A DNA stretch of 64,000 nucleotides from Sambucus nigra (taxonomy: Eukaryota; Streptophyta; Magnoliopsida; Dipsacales; Adoxaceae), in the NCBI GenBank assembly GCA_949130495.1, contig OX422208.1:398496561-398560560 (forward strand), written 5' to 3'. Positions 11,433-21,264 of this stretch are shown here, piece after piece (within the stretch, counting starts at the first letter, position 1; each line of letters starts with the position of its first letter). The notes under the pieces are model-generated. The model saw only the letters and a program-made list of their open reading frames with translations. It was not told the origin of the DNA and did no database searches. A program made the position numbers and the translations under genes.

Positions 11433-11525
11433 GTTGAAATATCCTCGTTGTTAGCAAACGTTCTTCTTCCGACGGTGCTGATGAGACCTCTGACCGCCAT
11501 TCCCCTTTTCAGCACCATATCCGAG

Positions 11526-11602
11526 GTAAGTAACACTTAGAGATACTTCTTTGTCTTTTCTGTACTTACTCCTCTTTTCTAACACTTGCCCTTTTGTCAC
11601 AG
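11526..11602 (+). other. intron 3 of antisense PMD gene
   Basis: Strong GTAAGT donor after GAG and GTCACAG acceptor, 77 bp. The following exon (11603-11899) is exactly 99 codons and open. Confidence 0.75.
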
Positions 11603-11899
11603 TTTTCTCCTGATCTTGTACCACCCGCTCATCTTGGTGATCCTCGTGCAATCAAGGCCAGGGTTAGTGCTTCTGCGCCCCTCCGTGTTGGGTCTTTGTT
11701 TGGGAGCACCTCATCTTCTCCCGATGAACCCCGTATGCTGGCCTTGGTGCCTTGTGTTGGTGAGGGTGTCCTGCCGATCGTTGAGGCTGCTGCGACCATG
11801 GACCCCGTTATGACTTCTGAGGCAATGATCCCATCCCCAACGGTTCCTGTCCCTGCAGCTGCCACAATGGCTCCCGTTCTTGGCCCTATAGTGACTGAG

Positions 11900-12430
11900 G
11901 TATAAATATATATTTTTGTTATTTCTCATGAACTTCCGCCTTATAACGGTGACTTAACAACGAAAACACTTGTTAAGTTTTTCCATAAACTCCACCTTAT
12001 AATGGTGACTTAACAACGAAACACTTGTTAAGTTTTTTCATAAACTCCACCTTTTAACGGTGACTTAACAACGAAAACGCTTGTTAAAATTTTCATAAAC
12101 TCCACCTTATAACGGTGACTTAACAACGAAAACGCTTGTTAAGATTTTTCATAAACTCCACCTTATAACGGTGACTTAACAACGAAAACGCTTGTTAAGA
12201 TTTTCATAAACTCCACCTTATAACGGTGACTTAACAACGAAAACGCTTGTTAAGATTTTCCATAAACTCCACCTTATAACGGTGACTTAACAACGAAAAC
12301 GTTTGTTAAGATTTTTCATGAACTCCACCTTGTAATGGTGACTTAACAACGAAAATGCTTGTTAAGATTTTTCATAAACTCCACCTTATGATTTTTTCAT
12401 AAGTTCATCATGTGCGCTCTCTCTTTTCAG
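11900..12430 (+). other. intron 4 of antisense PMD gene, carrying a tandem repeat
   Basis: Donor GTATAA after GAG, acceptor CTCTTTTCAG. At 531 bp it is much longer than the other introns because it holds the array at 11935-12390. The downstream exon starts in phase 0 with GTTGCTCGG. Confidence 0.7.
11935..12390 (+). repeat. tandem array of about 56-bp hairpin units
   Basis: Eight near-identical copies of a unit containing CCACCTTATAACGGTGA then CTTAACAACGAAAACGC and TTGTTAAG, plus a partial ninth. Inside each unit CTTAACAA and TTGTTAAG form a perfect 8-bp inverted repeat with a 9-nt loop (for example 12119-12143). The array lies in the 3' region of a Tat element, a zone known to breed tandem repeats. 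Confidence 0.95.
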
Positions 12431-13176
12431 GTTGCTCGGGAAGATTCTCCCCCAGTTCTTTCGCCTGTAGGCTCACCCTTCCGAGAACCTGATGTTTCGA
12501 AAAATTTTGGTCATGATGATCAAGGTTCCATGACTGGTGCTGCAGCCGAGAGTGAGTCTGGGTACGAACTGCCTCTTCCTGACCTGGCTCCTCACGCCTT
12601 CTGCTTGATGGTGCTTCGGCAGTCCCCTCAAATGCCTGCCAACCACCGTTTGGTGATCGAATAGCTGAGACCTTCACACTGGACTGTCTTCGTTCCAACA
12701 TTCACGTGATGAGTCACAAACTTCAAGGCATGGAGATAGTTGTTGCTGAAATTACCAGTACTCCGACTGCAAGTGTTACCCGGTCCTTACTTAACCAATT
12801 TCTGGGTTACTTGAGGGAGCTGGAGCGTGATGGCTTCTGTTTTCACTGGCTTATAACATATTTGAAGACTTTGAAGAGTTAGCAATTAATCAGTCAGAGG
12901 GAGGTTTTACGAAAGCATCAGGAGGACCAGCAGGTTGAGGAAGCTAGGTTGGTGGCATTGGCACCTCTTTTGGAAGAAGTGGATCAAGAGGTAAAGGATG
13001 CCGAAGAAGCTTTGTGTCTGGTTAAACTGAAACGCGAGAGATTCCTCATCGAATGTACACAAGTGCAAACGAGACTGGAGGTTTCTATTAATGCCCAACG
13101 ATCTTTCACAGCAGCTTCTTCGGGCCTTCCTGGAGATTTTTTCTCTTCCTCAGATTTATCGTTTCTTTTAGATTAG

Positions 13177-13435
13177 TTGCCTCTTGTATACAGATCCTCC
13201 ACTGCTCTTTATCTATGTAATTATTGGGCGATAGTTCCCAAATAAATTTTTTGTAATGCTCTATTGTTTATGAATGAAGAATATATACTTTTCAATTCCT
13301 CCGTGTGTTGCGACTGTTGTTGTATGCTATAGAGTTTTGTATTTCTGCGATTCCTCCAATTTGCTCAAAAATGTCACCCAAAACTTGTATATTTATAACA
13401 ATAGCCAGTCATAACATTGGTTCGAACTTGATTAT
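13177..13435. other. convergent spacer between antisense gene and pol
   Basis: The plus-strand gene stops at 13176 and minus-strand pol stops at 13436, so the two converge over 259 bp. The spacer holds the poly(A) signal of the plus-strand gene. Confidence 0.7.
13241..13246 (+). terminator. poly(A) signal of antisense gene
   Basis: AATAAA followed by TTTTTTGTAATG, 65 nt after the stop codon. The arrangement is typical for a plant 3' end and supports the gene being a separate plus-strand transcript. Confidence 0.55.
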
Positions 13436-16435
13436 TTACACATGATAAACCTTTGGCCATTTATTGTTAATCTTAAATGGCTTGTCTTCCTCTAACTTCG
13501 AAATTAAACAATAACCTGAGTCATGAGCTTCCTTCACAACGAAAGGTCCCTCCCAGTTGGCTGCGAACTTTGGTAGAGGAAGTCCCCTGATGTGTTTCAC
13601 TGCTGCTTTCAATACGAGGTCTCCCTCCTCGAATTTCCTTGGTCTCACCAAGTTGTCATATGCCATGGAGAGTTGTTTCGTATATATTTGAAAGTGTTGC
13701 ATCGAGTTATCTCTGTGTTCATCCAACGCTTCCAGCTGTACATGTCTACTATGAGGGAGCATGCTACTTCTCAAGGCATAACGAGCAGAGGGTACTTCCA
13801 ACTCTACTGGAAGGATTACCTCAGCCCCATAAATAAGAGAGAACGGCGTGTATCCTATGGGTTTTCGCTCGGTTGTTGGATAGGCCCACAAGACAGCTGG
13901 TATCTTGTCATCCCACGCCCCTGGAAAGTCTTCCATAATTTTGGCCAAAATATTAACCAAGGTTTTGTTAGTTGCTTCAGGCTGACCATTTCCCTTTGGG
14001 TATGCCACCGTTGAGGTGTGATGAACAATGGAGTACTTGTCCGTGAGCATTTTTACTTCAGAATTGACGAAGGGGGTCCCATTATCCGAGAGAATAACTT
14101 TTGGTATCCCAAAACGGCAAATGATGTATTCTCTGATGAAGTTGCTCACCACCCCAGCCGTTGCCCGTCTGAGTGGTATCGCCTCGGCCCATTTTGTGAA
14201 ACATTCTGTTGCTACTAGTATCCATATCTTGCCTCTTGAAGAGGGCTGTATTGCCCCCACTAGGTCGAATGCCCAAGTATGAAATGGATAGGTTGTTGAT
14301 AGAGAGTGTAAGTCTACCGATGGGGCATGGATTATATTCCCATGAAGTTGGCAAGCTTTGCATTTTCGAACAAACTCCGCAGAGTCTTTCTCCATCGTTG
14401 GCCAATAATACCCCAATATCATCAACTGATCATACAGCTTGGCTCCTCCTATATGTGCTGGATCGTGCGCTTGTTTGAGGACCTCCACTGCTTTTTCCTT
14501 CGTGACACATCGCAAGGGCCTGTTAAAGTACCCCTTTCGATAAAGCTGCCCCCTCTGGACGTAGAACCTTGGAGCCCTTCGCCTCAGACCCATTGCATCT
14601 ATTTTCTCCGTTGGGATAACCCCCTCCTGAATAAAGTCGATGTAGGGCTGCCTCCAGTCCGTTTGAGCTTCAATGAAATGGCACTCAGCTGCCTCAAAGA
14701 ATAGCTGACACTTATTGCACTTCCGTTGTAGCTCTGTCGCATCTTGCTTCATTCTAGGCCAGAAATACCCCTCCCTTTGAATTCTCCTATATAGAGGTAT
14801 CTCAGTCGTTTCGCAGTGTTCCTTATGCGTTTTCCTCAATATTTGCTCGGCCTCCTCTGGGATGACGCATCTTGACAACCATCCTCCTGTATTTCTAAAA
14901 TAGAGATTTCCCTGGCTTGTAAAATATTGGGCCAACTCTCTTAGCCCCATTGCCCCCTCACCAGACTCCAGTTGCTTCTTAATATCTCTTCTCCATCCCA
15001 CCTCTTCCTCCATCGGTAGTATTGACTGTACTGCCGAAGGAGCTGTTCTTCGTTGGATCACAACTGTAGTCTCATTGGCTTTCATTATCATTTTCTGGGC
15101 AATAGTGGCATAGGCGTCTGGATGGCGGTTCATCGTTCTGGGATGTCTCTTGATCTTGGTCCGATGGAGCTGGTTGAGGAGCCTTTGAATGATTGTTCTA
15201 TAGGGCGCCAGGCTCATGTGTTTCAACGCATATTCTCTGTTTACCTGCTGGATTACTAATTTCGAGTCACCCTTAATGCAGAGTGAACGAATTCCCCTTC
15301 GAAGAGCCTCTAGAAGCCCTAGTACCAACGCCTCGTATTCTGCCTCGTTATTAGAGCAAGGGAAATCTAGTTTGTAGGAAAGGCAAATCTCTTCCATCCC
15401 TCTTGAAAGAACAACCCCTGCTCCTCCCTTCTTTTCTGTCGAGGATCCATCGAACTGCATCGTCCATTCCTCCTCATTTGCATCCAGGTAATTGGCCTGC
15501 AAGTCATCTCCTGGAATGTCTTCCCTTGGCGGCTCGAAGGCTCCTGAAGGGAAGATGGCCAATAGGTCAGCATACGCCTGGCTTTTGATTGTGCGAGGGA
15601 CCACACATTTTAAGTCATATTCAGAGAGAATAAGGAACCATCTAGCTTCCCTGCCAATCAATATAGTCTTTACGAGCAAATACCTAATTGGATCGCATCT
15701 AGTTACAATATGAATGATGAAAGACAGCATATAATGCCTAAGTTTTTGTGCTACAAAGACCAAGGCTAAACAATACCTTTCCAAGCTATTATATCTAATT
15801 TTTGGCCCATGTATAATTCTGCTGAGGTAGTAAACCAACTGCTCCTGCCCGTCCACTTCTTGCGCTAGCAGAGCTCCAACGGACCTCGTGGTGGATGTAA
15901 GGTATAGCTGCAGCGGAGCTCCTGCCTGGGGAGGAACCATGATTTGTGGTGACACGAGTAGCTTCTTCAACCCAACAAGGGACTTCTGGTGAACCTCTTC
16001 CCACCTGAATTTCGTGTTCCCTCGTAGCAGCTGCATCATTGGGTGTGTTATTTCGGCCAATCCAGGCACAAATCTCCTAAGGTAGGAGACTTTACCGAGG
16101 AAACTTTTTAGCTCCTTTGCCGTTCTTGGACATGGCATCTCCAAGATTGCCCGCTGTTTATCCTGGTCCATCTGGACCCCTTGTCGATTAACCACGAAGC
16201 CTAAAAACTTACCACTTGTTACTCCGAAGACACACTTTAACGGGTTCATCCTCAACTTGTATCTCCTGCATCGAGCAAACACCTTCCTTAAATCGTGCAG
16301 ATGGGACTCTTCCTTCTTCGATTTGATGACCAAGTCGTCTACGTATAATTCCACAAATTTGTGGAAGAAGTCATGAAAAATGGCCATCATCGTTCTTTGG
16401 TACGTAGCTCCGGCGTTCTTGAGTCCAAACGGCAT
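13436..16435 (-). CDS. pol: Tat pol: RT C-part, RNase H, archaeal-type RNase H, integrase
   Basis: Open for 999 residues. RT: VMPFGLKNAGATYQR-type start and catalytic YVDD at 31-34. First RNase H about 175-290 (LQLYLTSTTRSVGALL, degenerate). Second, archaeal-type RNase H 323-440 with D328 (FDGSS), E366 (NNEAEYEAL) and D390 (KGDSKLV), a Tat hallmark. Two zinc-binding modules follow: H537/H540 with C573/C576, then H657/H661 with C692/C695. The integrase core has D724, D784 (SDNGTPF) and E820 (GNGQPEAT). It lacks a start codon because the same frame continues upstream through RT, protease and gag, interrupted only by stops. Its termination at 13436 is natural. All visible catalytic residues are present. 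Confidence 0.95.
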   Translation of the reverse strand: MPFGLKNAGATYQRTMMAIFHDFFHKFVELYVDDLVIKSKKEESHLHDLRKVFARCRRYKLRMNPLKCVFGVTSGKFLGFVVNRQGVQMDQDKQRAILEMPCPRTAKELKSFLGKVSYLRRFVPGLAEITHPMMQLLRGNTKFRWEEVHQKSLVGLKKLLVSPQIMVPPQAGAPLQLYLTSTTRSVGALLAQEVDGQEQLVYYLSRIIHGPKIRYNSLERYCLALVFVAQKLRHYMLSFIIHIVTRCDPIRYLLVKTILIGREARWFLILSEYDLKCVVPRTIKSQAYADLLAIFPSGAFEPPREDIPGDDLQANYLDANEEEWTMQFDGSSTEKKGGAGVVLSRGMEEICLSYKLDFPCSNNEAEYEALVLGLLEALRRGIRSLCIKGDSKLVIQQVNREYALKHMSLAPYRTIIQRLLNQLHRTKIKRHPRTMNRHPDAYATIAQKMIMKANETTVVIQRRTAPSAVQSILPMEEEVGWRRDIKKQLESGEGAMGLRELAQYFTSQGNLYFRNTGGWLSRCVIPEEAEQILRKTHKEHCETTEIPLYRRIQREGYFWPRMKQDATELQRKCNKCQLFFEAAECHFIEAQTDWRQPYIDFIQEGVIPTEKIDAMGLRRRAPRFYVQRGQLYRKGYFNRPLRCVTKEKAVEVLKQAHDPAHIGGAKLYDQLMILGYYWPTMEKDSAEFVRKCKACQLHGNIIHAPSVDLHSLSTTYPFHTWAFDLVGAIQPSSRGKIWILVATECFTKWAEAIPLRRATAGVVSNFIREYIICRFGIPKVILSDNGTPFVNSEVKMLTDKYSIVHHTSTVAYPKGNGQPEATNKTLVNILAKIMEDFPGAWDDKIPAVLWAYPTTERKPIGYTPFSLIYGAEVILPVELEVPSARYALRSSMLPHSRHVQLEALDEHRDNSMQHFQIYTKQLSMAYDNLVRPRKFEEGDLVLKAAVKHIRGLPLPKFAANWEGPFVVKEAHDSGYCLISKLEEDKPFKINNKWPKVYHV

Positions 16436-16441
16436 TACCTT

Positions 16442-16921
16442 CTATATGAAGTTGCCCAACGACGTTATGAATGCTGTTTTCTCTGCGTCAGAGGGGTCCA
16501 TCTTGATCTGGTTGTATCCCACATATCCATCCATAAAGCTATACATCTCATGACCATCCGTGGCATCTATCAAACTGTCGATGGAGGGTAGGGGAAACTC
16601 ATCCTTGGGGCAAGCCCTATTCAAGTCTCTGAAGTCCACGCAGATCCTTATTTGGCTTTTGTCTTTCTTTCCCACTGGCACAATGCTGGATAGCCAGAGG
16701 GGATGTTGTATTGGCGTGATAAATCCTGCTGTCAATAAGCGTTGGACCTCTTCTTTAATCTTTAAATCTAGTTCAGGCTTGTAAGTTCTTGTTGCCTGCT
16801 TCACCGGAATAGCTGAAGGCATCACGTTCAGCTTGTGGCAGCTCACTTCCTCATCCAGCCCTTCCATTTCAGTGTACTTCCATGCGAAGACATCTATGAA
16901 CTCCCGAATCAGGTCAACCAA
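16442..16921 (-). pseudogene. pol: Tat reverse transcriptase, N-terminal part
   Basis: The segment has FIDVFAWKYTEMEGLD, the fingers segment SSIVPVGKKDKSQIRICVDFRDLN and the first catalytic Asp region FMDGYVGYNQIKM. It is in the same frame as the downstream RT half; one TAG just before KVMPFGL separates them where the family has Tyr or similar. Upstream, another stop (EK-stop-EALVDL, a CAA-to-TAA type change) precedes it. Together with the next segment it gives a full RT domain apart from these stops. Confidence 0.92.
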
Positions 16922-16924
16922 GGC

Positions 16925-17521
16925 TTCTTATTTCTCCTTAACAAGATCTTTCGAGATAAAGATAGGCCTTAGATCTTCCCCTTCTCCTGCTAGGTTTAGC
17001 TGCTCCAACTCTTGTGCCTGGGGCCTTGGTTGGTCTGCCATGTAGTCTGGTTCTTTGGCGACATCTTCTACGAATTCTTGAATGCTGGAGTTGTCTATCA
17101 CCATACACTGCCCCTGTTGATCTACTAAAAAACACTCATATATCGGGTCAACCTCATTGTTAGTCTTTTCGACCGCCCGCTTACACCGTTATAAGCGGTA
17201 CACCACTTTTTCGTCTTCAGTGACAATTTTCTTGCATTGCCTGCTGGTGGCTGTTGCCACGACCTTTCTCTTCCTCTCTCTGAAAGCCTCAGTGATTCTT
17301 TCCCTTGAAAAATGACTCAACACGCTTTGTCGTTGGACCTCATGCTCGCCTGGGTCTGTCCTAGGCCTCATCTTGTCTTTGAGTTGTTTCGAGATGTTTT
17401 GGGGTCGAGGGAGCGCCCGATACGTTTCCTCGATTCTCTCCCCTTCGCCACTCTCATTTAAAGGTCCCATTCTTTCTCTAATCTAGGGGACCCATGCTCC
17501 CTCCATTCTCCTCATTAGAAC
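16925..17521 (-). pseudogene. pol: Tat pol linker between protease and RT
   Basis: Same frame as gag, protease and RT, with several stops (for example near 17185 and 17480). The readable part (17189-17470) is charged, with a basic RERKRK stretch, and matches no enzyme. In Tat and Ogre elements a poorly conserved spacer joins protease to RT, which this fits. Confidence 0.6.
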
Positions 17522-18145
17522 TCACACGTCCTCTTCGAGCTCTGTATAAAAGGCTGCGTCCACCAAGTGTGCTTCTTCGATAGCGAAAGGCCTCTTAGTT
17601 GCCCTAATAGTCACTTCTGTCCCCTTGATATTCGCCTTAGCACATTGATGGTAAGTTGAGGGAACTAACCCTTGGTTGTGCATCCATACTCTCCCTATTA
17701 ACAAATGATAGGAAGTTACGCTTTCTATTACATGGAACTTGATATGGGAACTTAGATTTCCCATCACTATCCCCACGTTCACATACCTGATGGATTTGAA
17801 AGATTGGTTATCGTAGCTCGAGATTACCAAGGGCATGGGAACCAACCTTTCCTCTGGAATATTAGCCGCGTGGAAGGAGTTGATTGGCATAATGTTGATG
17901 GAAGCACCCCCATCCATAAGAGTCCTTGCAAAGCTAACCCCGTTAACGCTAGCGGTTACATACAGAGGCCTATTATGGGGGAACCTTACAGCTCTATCCG
18001 CATCGCTGAAAGTTACCTCTGATAGGAACTTCTTTACCAGCCTAGACATGGGTCCCCTCCATCTTAGCGAGGGGACTGCATTTCTCCTTGCAATATCTAA
18101 GATCGCCTGAGTTATCTCCATTCTGCTCTCTTTTGGGATTCCCAC
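17522..18145 (-). CDS. pol: Tat aspartic protease
   Basis: A retropepsin-type protease that cuts the polyprotein. The catalytic motif is TLMDGGASINIM with D78, where most families have D-S/T-G; the Gly-Gly form is frequent in Tat elements. The C-terminal HLLIGRVWMH segment (about 150) is the protease flap-end motif, followed by VPSTYHQCAK, typical for this group. It lies in the same frame as gag upstream (one TAG between) and the linker downstream. The first Met is internal to a longer frame. Confidence 0.9.
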   Translation of the reverse strand: MGIPKESRMEITQAILDIARRNAVPSLRWRGPMSRLVKKFLSEVTFSDADRAVRFPHNRPLYVTASVNGVSFARTLMDGGASINIMPINSFHAANIPEERLVPMPLVISSYDNQSFKSIRYVNVGIVMGNLSSHIKFHVIESVTSYHLLIGRVWMHNQGLVPSTYHQCAKANIKGTEVTIRATKRPFAIEEAHLVDAAFYTELEEDV

Positions 18146-18157
18146 TTGGTCGAAGAA

Positions 18158-19918
18158 CTAAGTGAACTTTGGAGATTTTGAAACTGCGCTATATTCTACA
18201 ACTGGGTCCGTTTCCTCACCCTCAACGCTGTAGGCGTCTTCTACGTCCCTAGCACTTGCTTCATCATAAGCTGGAACTACGTTGGCCATTCCCCTGGTGC
18301 AATGCTCCAGTGCCTCATCGAACTCCTTCATCGTTGCCCCTCCCCCCTCCCGTTCTGCCTCCTTATTGTAGGCCGTTACCAGATGGGCCCCATGTGCCGG
18401 GAGTGGGTTATTGTTAACGTTCTGCGGGGGGATTTGTAATGTCCCCGCCTTCATGTACTTGTCGATGATTCTTCGCAGCGTGAAGCAGCCTTCTGTTGGA
18501 TGCTGGACCTTTCGATGAACCTGACAATATTTGGGATCAGCCCTAGTTGTCGCGTCGGGCTCTTCCGCCGGAACACGCTTTGGTTCGTAAACCGTTCCGC
18601 CTTGGACCATTGCGTTATAGCAACTCACAGCCTCCTCCACCGTACAAGGTAACGGTGGCGGGTCTTCTCTATCTCTTCCGAACTTTCTTTTGTTATCCTT
18701 CCTCGGCGCTTTGCCCCCATCTTCTCTCTCGACATATCCCACCTGTGGGGCCTGAGGCCTTCTTCCCAGGGGTTGTATCGGCTGTCTGAACACCATGGGA
18801 TCCACTACCGAGCTAGGTCGCACCACCAAAGAGATATTTCTTGCGGATTTTAAGAATGCTGAAAATGTTCCCTCGCGTGTCTCATTGATTAGGTGGCAGA
18901 TATACTCAGGAAGCAGTCCCTCAGCACAAATCTGCAGTAACCTGGCCTCCTTAGCATCTTCCCTTACATCGAGGGACCTTTCCCTAAACCTTCGAATATA
19001 GGCCACTACCTCTTCTCCTGGCCTCTGCCTCTCCCTGCCAAGTTGGGTTAGGGTGAACTCATCTTCTGCCAAGAAGAGCTTTCGGACAAACAATACATGC
19101 ATCTCCTCCCACGTAGAGACACTATTGGGAGGCAGATGAGAGTACCAAGTGTATGCTTTATCAGTCAGGGATTTGGAGAACTCCCTCAATCTAAGCTATT
19201 TGTCATTGCAGTGCGCTCCTAAATGTTCAACGAAACTCTTAATGTGTTCCTTTAGGTTCCCACCCTTCCCTGAGTATTTTTCAAAGGTAGGGGGAATATA
19301 GTCCTTCGGGTAGGGCTCGTCGTTGTACTCTTGGGGGTAAGGTGTTCGGAAGTCATTGTAGGCCGATGCCACCTCGCCCACAGCCTGCGAGGAAGCCTGC
19401 ATGAACTTCGGCATCTCCTTATGCATCTCTTTTCTCATTTCTTCCATGGGCGAGGCTACTGGGGCCACCAGCAATGGGGGCGAGGGTTGAGCGCTCGTTG
19501 CAACCGAAACGAACGTTATCGGTGGTGCCGTTGAAACTCCTGAGGTGCCCACAGCTGGGTTCACAACAGAGGGTACACTTGCTGGGACCGTACATGTAAT
19601 ACCTGCCCCTGGTGGGGCCGCTGGGGCCACTCCCGGTGTCACGAAGGCATTAGCCTCCAATCCTCCCAGCATAGTTGAAGCTACTGGGGTTTGCAAAAAC
19701 ACATAAAAATTGCTCATGAGGAGCGCCATCCGGGCGGGTCCCAACCCCGTGCTCGTGGAAGGTTGTGTCGCTCCTGGGACGCCTAACGTTGTTGGCGCTA
19801 GAGGTACTTCTACTCGAGGAGCCCCATCTCTTAGGGCCTCTTGCTCTCTCGCAACCTGTTCTTCATTATGCTGAATGTCATCGAAATTGAGTCTTCGAGT
19901 AGCATTATCTTGCGCCAT
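18158..19918 (-). pseudogene. gag: Tat gag with one internal stop
   Basis: Gag forms the particle that packages the element RNA. It starts at the ATG at 19918 (MAQDNATRRLNFDD), 23 nt from the PBS. The N-terminal 160 residues are Ala/Pro/Thr-rich. The conserved gag fold (PF03732 type) follows in the second half: AYTWYSHLPPNSVSTWEEM and FLAEDEFTLTQLGRERQRPGE, then FRERSLDV. A zinc-knuckle-like C-H-H-C (YCQVHRKVQHPTEGC) lies near the C-terminus, as in other Tat gags. One stop near 19190 splits it and a TAG at 18158 separates it from protease, in one continuous frame. Confidence 0.92.
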
Positions 19919-19940
19919 ACTCCTTATCTAGAAGGATGCC

Positions 19941-19958
19941 TCCCCAGCAGAGTCGCCA
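19941..19958 (-). promoter_or_regulatory. primer binding site, tRNA-Arg type
   Basis: The minus strand reads TGGCGACTCTGCTGGGGA, two bases from the 5' LTR. It matches the 3' end of plant tRNA-Arg(ACG) as I recall it, except one base (T for C). Ogre/Tat elements are known to use tRNA-Arg. Confidence 0.85.
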
Positions 19959-19960
19959 AA

Positions 19961-21138
19961 TATAGGAGGGTACTTTAGATTATATATAGATGGAGGCATA
20001 ACCCCTGTTCGAGTATGGTAATGATAAGCTAATTGGCCAAAGCTTTGGATTAATAATAGCACACACAAACACACACCCAATGAAGATGGACTCAGTTTAA
20101 ACTCACAAAGCCTCTCGTGTATGACTCATGGAATAATAATAAACTTTAGAAGTGGCTTAGCTAGAGGGAGAGAGAAGTAAGCACCCTAGATACACCTTGG
20201 TAGGCAGGTAGAAACACACCAAACACCCTCAAGAATCTCTGTCAAGTATTAAAAGCTTCATAATAAATAGCAATGGTGAGTGAGTAAACTCTTTGGTTTT
20301 CCATAACTCTCTCCGATGTGTATTCTCTCTCGCAATAACTTCTGAACTCTCCAAAAGATCCTCCCTTCCTCAAAGGTGGTTGGGGTCCTTAAATAGCCCC
20401 CCACACCACCCCCGAGGCAACTCAGTCATTAAAACTATGTAAGACATCCCTCATACTTTATGTCACAGCATTAAATGCCTGGTGCACTAGTTGTCTCCAC
20501 GTCATAAACATTAAATGCCAAGACATGCCTTTTGCCTAACCACTGTGTGTCAGGGGGCTGTTATCGCAGAGGTGGCTCACCAACTGCCTGACAGCCCCAC
20601 ATACCACGGTGGTTTACTCAAGTGCAGGTCTGACATTGTTTAGCTGGCTAGTGACATCACCTACAATAGATGTGACATTTAAGTAGAGGGCTACTTGGTT
20701 CATGGCTCAACGCCCGATGGAACTCCAAGCTGCTCCGCTTGAGGTTCTACGATCAGGGTCCTTCGGTGTTTTACCAGGTGTATCTAAGATGGTCAGGACA
20801 AGCCCCAACGGTGCCTCACTTCTCAATCCTCCAAACCAGGTCCCTCTAAAGTTCCCACGGTGAGGTCATTCGATAGAGCATGAAAGCTCTCCCAGGCCCT
20901 GCCAAGCCTGGTCTCTCGCAAGTACCGTTTGACCTCATACAAACTCTTTTATTATTATCGTTACGTCATTACAACCGTTAAAGCTTACAGTAATCAATAA
21001 TAAAAATACAATATGACTAATACAATAAGCTAAACTATGAGCTGCCGCGCCAAGCTGCCTCGGTTGCTTAATCTCAAACACTGTTGCTAATTGGGGATTT
21101 GTCCCTAATCTCAAGATTACCTTCAAGCCCCCTCTACA
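19961..21138 (-). repeat. Tat element 5' LTR
   Basis: 1178 bp, the pair of 6874-8051. Its internal end reads TATAG where the partner has TGTAG, one point change in the terminal dinucleotide. It is followed by AAGGT (21139-21143), the target duplication. The TATA-like box is at 20389-20395 on the minus strand. Confidence 0.95.
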
Positions 21139-21264
21139 AAGGTATACCACATAATCATCAGGAATTTACGATCTCCTTTCTCTTTGAGATCTTCTTAATG
21201 GCACTTCCCGTGGTGCTTCAAATGTTTCACCGGTTGTAGTCTCATTATGTGGTTGGTTAGTTAG

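Larger units (their letters stand above)
8659..13176 (+). pseudogene. antisense plant mobile domain (PMD) gene, five exons, degraded
   Basis: Runs opposite to gag-pol between pol and the 3' LTR. Exon 1 (8659-10932) encodes the PMD, recognised by GEFTITLEDV followed by ELLGLDATG, a hallmark of aminotransferase-like/PMD proteins. It then has a basic, Pro/Ala/Ser-rich linker (KKAKTATSGASKSKSKSQK). Exons 2-4 are Pro/Ser-rich. Exon 5 ends in a coiled-coil-like stretch (EEVDQEVKDAEEALCLVKLKRERF) and a natural stop at 13174. Introns have GT-AG borders and phase 0. Breaks are stops at 9187, 9811, 10189 and 10198 in exon 1, a frameshift in exon 5 before 12649, and a stop near 12880. PMD proteins such as MAIN and MAIL1 of Arabidopsis act in genome silencing and growth; what the retroelement versions do is unknown to me. 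The start at 8659 is the ATG nearest the conserved part. Confidence 0.8.
6874..21138 (-). mobile_element. Tat/Ogre-like Ty3/gypsy element with antisense gene
   Basis: Complete 14,265-bp element. Two 1178-bp LTRs (6874-8051 and 19961-21138) differ at about 25 positions by hand count (about 2 percent), mostly transitions. A 5-bp AAGGT duplication flanks it. The minus-strand order is 5' LTR, tRNA-Arg-type PBS, gag, protease, RT, RNase H, second RNase H, integrase, long 3' region, purine tract, 3' LTR. Pol before integrase order, dual RNase H and an opposite-strand gene in the 3' region place it in the Tat group. It inserted into copia B. Confidence 0.95.

Noticed and set aside
13592..15713. Plus-strand frames opposite to pol
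   Set aside because: Shadows of the minus-strand RT and integrase text; no motif of their own.
13436..19918. Endogenous pararetrovirus (caulimovirus-like) as source of the long RT frame
   Set aside because: LTRs with a target duplication, an integrase with a DDE core and a second RNase H are present, and no movement or coat protein is seen. This is a Ty3/gypsy element.
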